A stretch of DNA of 64,000 bases from Emcibacteraceae bacterium (GTDB lineage: Bacteria; Pseudomonadota; Alphaproteobacteria; Sphingomonadales; Emcibacteraceae), in the NCBI GenBank assembly GCA_021774795.1, contig JAJFIR010000014.1, positions 186,001-250,000 of the forward strand. The letters run 5' to 3'. The notes under the pieces were generated by a model, which saw nothing but the letters and a program-made list of their open reading frames with translations, searched no databases and was not told the DNA's origin. Positions 57,764-64,000 of this stretch are shown piece by piece (within the stretch, counting starts at the first letter, position 1; each line of letters starts with the position of its first letter). The position numbers were made by a program, and so were the translations under genes.

Positions 57764-59302
57764 CTACTTTTTTGTATTCGCTGGTGTGGCGCGGCCCATT
57801 CCCACTGTTTTATTATTCTTTTTAAGTTCTTCAAGATTGTTAGCAATCTTTTCTCTCTTCTGCGGGCTTATAGGTGCGATTTTTTCAATTTGTAAAAATA
57901 CTCTATCTAAGCCCGCCGCAACATCATCAAATTTACTTGTCACCTTGTCAGATGCGCTAGACACTATTTTTAAATCCGACGCAGCCTTTTTAAGACTATC
58001 CAACACCTTCCCGCTATCAGACGATGCCTGCGACGCTATTTTTAGCTGTTTATCGAGTAGTGCAAATCCATTATCGATAGATTTTTGGTATTTTTCTTGC
58101 TGGCTTTTGACATCTTCATTAAGCGAAACGATGAGTGTTTCTATATTTCCTGTGATCGCACCGTAACTTTTATCTTGATATCCGTCCATTTTATCATGAA
58201 TATCAGATATCTTTTTTGCATATTCTTCAAATCGGCTCGTAAGTTGCTTCGAGATGTCAACAGAAAGCGAAGCACCATCATCGACTATTTTTTGCAACGT
58301 ATTGGATTGCGCTTCGGTTGATTTACCAATTTTCTTCACATAATCATCAAGGGTGTTCACGATAAGCTTGTTTACTTTTTCTTCCTGCTTCTCAACAAGA
58401 ATTTTTGAAAAATCTTTAAAGGAAGAAACCGTTTTATTAAGTGCTGTTTCTACCGACTTAAGTTCAGAGGAATTTTCATCTGCCGGTTTATAATGAAACA
58501 AGTTATCAACCATTTTTACGATCTCGCGGCCTCGGTGATACAAATGTCCCAGAATCATTCTTTGAAGACCGGCTAATGATACTGCAAAACCGATACAAAC
58601 GGATAGTGACGATATTCCCATCAATAATATCTCAAGCGCTTTATCACCAAAGACATCATCTGCGCCCAATTGCAAAACACCTGCTACGGATAATACAAAC
58701 ATCAAAAAACCAATCCCCGTTAACACACGCGATAAAGGTCTCATGAACCAAATCGAAAGGCGGGAATTTAACAAAATTGCCATCTTGAATATGTCGCCCG
58801 CTGGAACCACTGAGCTGACAATCACCGGATTAACTTTTTGCGCTTTGCCCTTTCCGATGAAATTTGTTTTTCTTTTTATGTCTTTTTCGTTTTTTTCAAT
58901 AATGAAATCAGAAAACGGTACGGCAAATTCAGAATAAATAAAGGGAAATTCTGAAAAAGTTTTTAAAAACCGTTCTTTGGTTACTTGGACCGCATAATCC
59001 TTCGTTCGCGGAAGTTCGGCCAAACGACTTTTTAATTTCAGCAGATTTAGTAGATTTACAACCGCAGGAATAAAGAAAACCAGGAGAAACATTAAAAATG
59101 CAAATGTAGACCAAAAGCTGGCGATACCCCATAATGTTCCCGCTGCCAACGCTCTCTCAAACTTTAACGTTATATCTATATCTAAAATGCTCTGCAACGC
59201 GGGCAATAAAAATGGATTTAGAAAATACGACAGAATGAGAGATCCAATCAATGTGATCATAAATAGAAGGTTTCTCGGCAGTGTGTCTTCGTTATCGGTC
59301 AT
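57764..59302 (-). CDS. Membrane protein with MotA/ZorA-like topology and a long coiled-coil tail
   Basis: 512 residues. Transmembrane helices at about 12-34, 58-90, 193-212 and 225-248 enclose a ~100-residue cytoplasmic loop; residues about 255-490 are predicted helical coiled coil (LVEKQEEKVNKLIVNTLDDY, KISDIHDKMDGYQDK). The 2 + loop + 2 helix layout with RVLTGIGFLMFVLSV and a paired final helix resembles MotA/ExbB and ZorA channel subunits, but I see no clear family motif and no MotB/ZorB partner beside it. It is the first gene of a three-gene operon with DUF1491. Function unknown; a membrane-anchored structural or stator-like role is possible. Confidence 0.7.
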   Translation of the reverse strand: MTDNEDTLPRNLLFMITLIGSLILSYFLNPFLLPALQSILDIDITLKFERALAAGTLWGIASFWSTFAFLMFLLVFFIPAVVNLLNLLKLKSRLAELPRTKDYAVQVTKERFLKTFSEFPFIYSEFAVPFSDFIIEKNEKDIKRKTNFIGKGKAQKVNPVIVSSVVPAGDIFKMAILLNSRLSIWFMRPLSRVLTGIGFLMFVLSVAGVLQLGADDVFGDKALEILLMGISSLSVCIGFAVSLAGLQRMILGHLYHRGREIVKMVDNLFHYKPADENSSELKSVETALNKTVSSFKDFSKILVEKQEEKVNKLIVNTLDDYVKKIGKSTEAQSNTLQKIVDDGASLSVDISKQLTSRFEEYAKKISDIHDKMDGYQDKSYGAITGNIETLIVSLNEDVKSQQEKYQKSIDNGFALLDKQLKIASQASSDSGKVLDSLKKAASDLKIVSSASDKVTSKFDDVAAGLDRVFLQIEKIAPISPQKREKIANNLEELKKNNKTVGMGRATPANTKK

Positions 59303-59394
59303 TCTTAACGTCCATTATCTATTCAAACTTTATGTCTATATTAATACAGTCAATTGTTTAATTTATTTATAATATTAAAATTAGTGGATGTAAT

Positions 59395-60603
59395 TTAACC
59401 CGACGTAATTCTTTCGTAAATAGCAGGATAATTAGCGACACTATTTTTCCAATTACGTACTTCTTCTACATAATGCCGTCCCGCTTTATGAAACTTCGGC
59501 CATTCGTCTTTCTTTGCTACTAATTCGGCTATTTTTTTGGCAAGTGCAGTTGGTTTGTCAGCTTCAAACAAGGCACCGGTTTTACCGTCTTCTATAAGTT
59601 CTCTATGGCCCCCTATATCTGATGCTGCAACCAGTTTATGTTGTGCCATGGCTTCAAGTGGTTTAAGCGGCGTCACCAAATCCGTTAAGCGCATTTTTTT
59701 TCGCGGATATACAAAAATATCAACAAGATTATAGTAATCCTGAACCTTATCATGTGGTATACGCCCGGTAAAAATCACCCTGTCACCAAGGCACAGTTTA
59801 TCAGCGCGAATTCGTAAATTTTCTTCTTCCGTACCGCCTCCTACAAGTAACAAGCAGGCATTTGGGACATAATTCAAGATTGATGGCATGGCATTAATTA
59901 AGATATCCAGCCCTTCGTAATCATAAAAAGAGCCGATGAAACCCAACACAGTCATATCTTTTAGGCTTAATTTCTCTACCAAGTCTTCGTTGGCATCGGC
60001 CGGCCCGGAAAATTTGGATATATCAACGGCATTTGGGATAAGTGTAATTTTCTCGTCCGGAATTCCCCGACTGACTAAATCCTGTTTTAGGCCGTCACAA
60101 ATCGTCGTGACAGACGCTGCATTTTTAACCACATGTGTTTCCATCATCTTGGTCAGATTGTACCGCAGATCACCTTCTCTACTAGTTCCGTGACTAACAG
60201 CAGCATCTTCCCAAAACGCTCTTATTTCGTAATGAACCGGTATGCCATGTTTTTTTCCCACTTTAAGGGCCGCCAAGCCATTCAAAACAGGTGAGTGCGC
60301 GTGGATAATATCCACATCTTCCTTTGTTACTATTTCTTCGATCCTTTTTTCCAGCGTGCGAACCACATGCAATTGATTAAGCAACGGTAGTTTACTGAAA
60401 AATCCGCCATTTGAAAATGTTCGGTAAAATTCGAACCCGTCTACCGTTTCACGTTCAACATACGGAGCCGTATGTTTAATACCCGTCACTTGCAGCGTTT
60501 CAAGGCCTAATTTACGTTGTTCGCGTAAAATTTGGAAACTGCGGAATGTATAGCCACTATGCAATGGAATAGAATGATCAAAGACATGTAGTATCCGCAT
60601 CAA
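59395..60603 (-). CDS. Glycosyltransferase, exosortase/PEP-CTERM locus type (TIGR04063-like)
   Basis: 402 residues, GT4/GT-B fold. MRILHVFDHSIPLHSGYTFR, IIHAHSPVLNGLAALKVGKK and EIRAFWEDAAVSHGTSREGD are characteristic of the glycosyltransferase family linked to exosortase A systems. The C-terminal half carries the nucleotide-sugar site (GFIGSFYDYEGLDILI, VTPLKPLEAMAQHKLVAASD, GGHRELIEDG). It overlaps the next upstream glycosyltransferase by 4 bp and should build an exopolysaccharide. Confidence 0.88.
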   Translation of the reverse strand: MMRILHVFDHSIPLHSGYTFRSFQILREQRKLGLETLQVTGIKHTAPYVERETVDGFEFYRTFSNGGFFSKLPLLNQLHVVRTLEKRIEEIVTKEDVDIIHAHSPVLNGLAALKVGKKHGIPVHYEIRAFWEDAAVSHGTSREGDLRYNLTKMMETHVVKNAASVTTICDGLKQDLVSRGIPDEKITLIPNAVDISKFSGPADANEDLVEKLSLKDMTVLGFIGSFYDYEGLDILINAMPSILNYVPNACLLLVGGGTEEENLRIRADKLCLGDRVIFTGRIPHDKVQDYYNLVDIFVYPRKKMRLTDLVTPLKPLEAMAQHKLVAASDIGGHRELIEDGKTGALFEADKPTALAKKIAELVAKKDEWPKFHKAGRHYVEEVRNWKNSVANYPAIYERITSG

Positions 60604-61811
60604 CCGGCCTTCTTTTTTTTATTGAATTCTAATACGGTTTTTTCAATATTTTCGCCTAAAAGTTCCATTGCATGTGGCCAGTTATGATGACTTAAAACTC
60701 TCTCTCTGCTGGCAACCGCAAATTTGTTACGTCTTTGCACATCCGAAAAGATACTCATAATTTCATTAGCATATTCCTCAGGGGTTGTTGCGCCTAATAT
60801 ATGTTCCCCAATCACCGCATCTACGCCGCGCGCAGCTAGATGACTAGAAATAACCGGTAAGCCCATGGCCATGCCTTCTAATATTTTATTTTGTGTTCCG
60901 CGCGCAATAACAAGTGGTGCGACCATAACTTCTGCTGTATGTACATGATCCCTAATATCATCCACTGTTCCTGTAACCGTGACGCCAGGAAGTTCATTTA
61001 ACGCCATTACTGACATAGGTGGAGCGGCACCAATTATTTTGAATGTAACATCCGGATATTTTTCCCTAATAATCGGTAATACATCATGGCAGAAATTTAC
61101 GATACAAACCTCATTGGGATAATAGTCCATTCGTCCGACAAAGCAAATTCTGTTCTTTAAATATTGTGCTTCCGTTGGTTTAAAAAATTCACTGTCGACG
61201 CCGTTTGGAAAATAGCCTGTTGCGACCCCCGTTTTATACTGTTCAAGGGTTTCTACCTCAAAATCTGTCGCACAAGTACATAAATCAAATAGTTTTGCGA
61301 GCCTCTTTTCATCGGCTTCCAGTTTACGGCCCTCAAGAGCGTATCCTTTGCTGATCGGCCATTTTTTATAATCTACGTAGGCGAGCCATTTTTGACTATC
61401 CATGTCACAAAAATCAAGCATCTTGGGAATATCTGTTACATGTTCAACATATTGCGCCGCTGACGAGCTAAAAACAACGACGATGTCAAAATCATACTTT
61501 TTAAGTAATATATTGACTTCTTTTTGCAATTCACCCGAATAAAAATATCCCATCGATGAAGGATCTGACGACAAAAGTCTGGATACCATTCTGATGTTCT
61601 GCACCGTTTCGTTAATCTCACATAAAACGAATTCATGGCAATAATCTTTAATACCCTGACATTGCCCCGTTTCCTCCGCAGATCTTGATAAAGATGCGAC
61701 AACAACTTCATGGCCCGTTTCGTGAAGATATTTGACCATATTAAATGATCTGATTTTATCCCCGCGAGTTGGCGGATAGGGAAAACGGTGACTTAAAAAT
61801 AGTATTTTCAA
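60600..61811 (-). CDS. Glycosyltransferase, exosortase/PEP-CTERM locus type (TIGR03087-like)
   Basis: 403 residues, GT-B fold. FLSHRFPYPPTRGDKIRSFN and FCDMDSQKWLAYVDYKKWPI match the sugar transferase family of exosortase A (EpsH1) loci. Later motifs are CFVGRMDYYPNEVCIVNFCH and GTQNKILEGMAMGLPVISSH. It lies between the TPR protein and the other glycosyltransferase, with a 4-bp overlap downstream, so the three are one reverse-strand operon. Confidence 0.88.
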   Translation of the reverse strand: MKILFLSHRFPYPPTRGDKIRSFNMVKYLHETGHEVVVASLSRSAEETGQCQGIKDYCHEFVLCEINETVQNIRMVSRLLSSDPSSMGYFYSGELQKEVNILLKKYDFDIVVVFSSSAAQYVEHVTDIPKMLDFCDMDSQKWLAYVDYKKWPISKGYALEGRKLEADEKRLAKLFDLCTCATDFEVETLEQYKTGVATGYFPNGVDSEFFKPTEAQYLKNRICFVGRMDYYPNEVCIVNFCHDVLPIIREKYPDVTFKIIGAAPPMSVMALNELPGVTVTGTVDDIRDHVHTAEVMVAPLVIARGTQNKILEGMAMGLPVISSHLAARGVDAVIGEHILGATTPEEYANEIMSIFSDVQRRNKFAVASRERVLSHHNWPHAMELLGENIEKTVLEFNKKKKAG

Positions 61812-61857
61812 AATGTGCTCAAATTCAGTTAGTTATATTTTTTGCTTCTAATATTAT

Positions 61858-64000
61858 TTAACGTAAACTACTTAACAATTCTCTAGCTTTCGAAATATTT
61901 TCAGAAATTCTTCCTGAATTAACAATTTTTTCCAGTTCCTGCGCGGCCAGTTCCGATGCCCCAGAATTATTAAGGGCAATGGCATAATTATAACGCATAT
62001 CATCATTATCTTCAGCGACGTTTATTTTTGCCAATTCTGAAACAATTAAGTTTTTATTTCCCCCCGCCTTGTTGGCACTTTCAAATGATTTAATAGCTTC
62101 TTCAGACTTCCCTTCCGCTAAGTTTAGAATTCCTTGATAAATAAACGCCTGAGCTTTAAGGTTTTCGTCAAGTTTTAACTGACTAGCATAAAGGTAGCTA
62201 CTTTTATAATTACCGTCATGTTCCGCCAATCTGATAAGCTCAATCATTAGCGGCAACTTGTTTTTTACAGTCTTTAGCCCTTTCTCAAGTGCGGGGCGTG
62301 CTTTGTCCGCCTCGCCATTTTTAACATAAGCGTCACTCAAATAAATGTGACTATTTTGGTCTTCATTATCATAGCTTAAACATTGGAGAAAATTACCAAT
62401 GGCGTCAGCGTTATCACCAGAATATAAATTCACTCTGCCCATTATCCTATAGGGTTCACCACGTTCCGGAAAATCGGCGATCATTTTTGTTGCAATATTT
62501 TTAGCTTTACTCAAATTTTCATTTTCAAAATAAAACTCAGCGAGCCTTACACGCGCATCAAGTGATTTTGGGTCAGCACTTATCGCTGTAATCAGATAAC
62601 GCTCGGCTCTTATCAAGTCGTTATTTTTTTGCGAAATATCATACAATAATTCATAAGCAGCCAGATAACTTTCATCCACACTTAAAATTTTATTTAAGCT
62701 TGTAATCGCGTCATTTTCCCTTCCTTGAATAAGTTCAAGTTTGGCAATATTCAAACGCGCATGGTGAAAGTTTCTATCTAAATCAATCGATTTTCTAAAG
62801 TTACTTCTAGCTTCGTCTAATTTTTCCTGTCCCAGATACGCTAGGCCTAAGAGATTAAACCCTATAGGGCTGGTTCGGTCCTGATCAATAATCTTTGTTG
62901 CTAAATCAATGGCCAAATCATAGTTTTCGCTATTAATGGCCTCAAATCCGGTTAAAATCATCTGCTGACTTGCGAAAGAAGATATATTTATTATTCCATC
63001 AATATTTAATTGGACACCGGCTGCTCTACCACCCTCAAAATTCTCTAATGTTAATTGCTTCAAAAAATTAATCTGATCCAGTTTTTGGTTTGCAGCAGCC
63101 GCGAAGTAGTTTGAGCCTTTTTCATAATTTCCAACCTGAATATAGGCATTACCAAGTAATAAATAATCCGTACCATATAACTTGTTTTCATTGACCATAT
63201 ATTCCAATACTGAAACCGCTCGCCTGTTTTCCTTTAAATGAAGCAATGAAGCGGCCAAAAAACGCCTCGCTTCCAAATTATCCGGCTCTATTGCAATCAG
63301 CCGATTTAAGGCATTTTTTACTTGCCCATATGAACCAATGGCATAATTAAGCTTTCCTTTAAGCAACAGTGCGGGTGGAAAATCATCCAGGCCGGTCTTG
63401 GCCATATCCAAATACCGACGTGCCGTCCTTTGATTATTACCTTCCGCCGAAATTGAAGCCGCTAAAAAATTGGCCATAGGATGTGTTTGATCGTTAGCAA
63501 GAATATTTCTCAACACAACCATCGCCTCATTATACCTATTTAAGTTATATAATGTTCCGGCACTTTTAACTTGTGCATCTAAATTATCCGGCTGATAGAA
63601 TGCAGCTAGTCCATAATAATGATGTGAGTAACTTGCCCCTTTTTTTCGATGAATTAAATCACCAAGTAAAAGAAGCATTTCAACATTTTTGCCTTCAAAA
63701 CTGAGTGCGCTCTTAGCATGATGTGCCGCAAGTTCATATTCACCTGCCATATTATAAATATTTGCAAGGGGGGCATCCAGTTCGAAATGGTTGCCGATTA
63801 TGTCTTCAGCATTTTTATAAAAGTTAAATGCATTTTGGTAATCTTTGATACCATAATAGGCATGCGCCAGAACAACATAAATTTCCCCGAGATCTGTTTC
63901 CGGCGCGTCTTCGACAACTATTTCTTCAATGACTTGGTTATATTTATGTCTTAACAAATAAGCCCGGCCAAAATCCGCGAGCAACGTTTCTTTCGAAATT
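61858..64000 (-). CDS. PrsT-like TPR-repeat protein of the exosortase system (partial, 5' end outside window)
   Basis: The frame is open from the window edge (ISKETLLADFGRAYL...), so the start lies beyond 64000 and the piece is at least 714 residues. It is almost entirely tetratricopeptide repeats (about 18 helical pairs, for example LLGLAYLGQEKLDEARSNFR and LYDISQKNNDLIRAERYLIT). Together with the two glycosyltransferases this fits the PEP-CTERM system TPR-repeat lipoprotein (TIGR02917, PrsT), about 900 residues in full. The lipoprotein signal would be in the missing part. Confidence 0.88.
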   Translation of the reverse strand, partial: ISKETLLADFGRAYLLRHKYNQVIEEIVVEDAPETDLGEIYVVLAHAYYGIKDYQNAFNFYKNAEDIIGNHFELDAPLANIYNMAGEYELAAHHAKSALSFEGKNVEMLLLLGDLIHRKKGASYSHHYYGLAAFYQPDNLDAQVKSAGTLYNLNRYNEAMVVLRNILANDQTHPMANFLAASISAEGNNQRTARRYLDMAKTGLDDFPPALLLKGKLNYAIGSYGQVKNALNRLIAIEPDNLEARRFLAASLLHLKENRRAVSVLEYMVNENKLYGTDYLLLGNAYIQVGNYEKGSNYFAAAANQKLDQINFLKQLTLENFEGGRAAGVQLNIDGIINISSFASQQMILTGFEAINSENYDLAIDLATKIIDQDRTSPIGFNLLGLAYLGQEKLDEARSNFRKSIDLDRNFHHARLNIAKLELIQGRENDAITSLNKILSVDESYLAAYELLYDISQKNNDLIRAERYLITAISADPKSLDARVRLAEFYFENENLSKAKNIATKMIADFPERGEPYRIMGRVNLYSGDNADAIGNFLQCLSYDNEDQNSHIYLSDAYVKNGEADKARPALEKGLKTVKNKLPLMIELIRLAEHDGNYKSSYLYASQLKLDENLKAQAFIYQGILNLAEGKSEEAIKSFESANKAGGNKNLIVSELAKINVAEDNDDMRYNYAIALNNSGASELAAQELEKIVNSGRISENISKARELLSSLR

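Noticed and set aside
57764-59302. Zorya anti-phage system
   Set aside because: Only a topology resembling ZorA is seen; there are no ZorB, ZorC, ZorD or ZorE candidates, so no defence system is claimed.

Overview
The window is a chromosomal segment of a low-GC alphaproteobacterium, probably marine; Emcibacterales or Kordiimonadales would fit, but the order is a guess. The signs are a B12-dependent ribonucleotide reductase, the coaD-cyclophilin-queA-tgt and yajC-secD-secF-Mth938 gene orders, DUF1491 and DUF815 proteins, and an alphaproteobacterial-type SOS box (GAAC-N7-GAAC) between ssb and uvrA. No insertion sequence with a transposase, prophage or CRISPR array is visible.

Region 1 (1-20.5 kb) is mostly housekeeping. 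It holds the nrdJ 3' end, a c-di-GMP phosphodiesterase with a degenerate GGDEF domain, a YciA-type thioesterase and a tandem pair of exported alkaline phosphatases. Then come tRNA-Lys, a reverse-strand block (gyrA, coaD, two cyclophilins, queA, tgt), ssb and uvrA diverging around the SOS box, trmFO and a squalene/phytoene synthase-family gene. A 49-aa membrane protein next to a PuuD-like membrane protein closes it.

Region 2 (20.5-48.9 kb) is accessory. It contains rlpA, a frameshifted DoxX gene, a polar amino-acid ABC transporter whose ATPase seems to start at an ATT codon, and an MmgE/PrpD protein. The duplicated 3' end of the MmgE/PrpD gene flanks an orphan hybrid sensor kinase. A sulfatase and a catabolic-looking set (M20 hydrolase, class IV aminotransferase, NhaC antiporter) follow. 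Next is a cluster of secreted proteins (one Gln-rich coiled-coil protein and two FecR-domain paralogues, with a small cysteine-bearing secreted protein convergent to them), which is the best candidate here for an undescribed system. A visibly GC-richer island (AraC regulator, two related small membrane proteins, MipA/OmpV protein; about 42.0-45.1 kb) is bordered by copies of a degenerate intergenic repeat recurring through 26-46 kb. Two overlapping exported RidA-family genes and a DHFR-like gene divergent from a TetR regulator over a perfect 33-bp palindrome end the region.

Region 3 (48.9-64 kb) returns to core functions: the Sec accessory operon, a DUF815 ATPase, and groES-groEL under a CIRCE element. 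A second NhaC antiporter, a MotA/ZorA-like membrane protein with a long coiled-coil tail plus DUF1491, and part of an exosortase (PEP-CTERM)-type exopolysaccharide locus complete it. That locus shows two glycosyltransferases and a PrsT-like TPR protein running off the window end.
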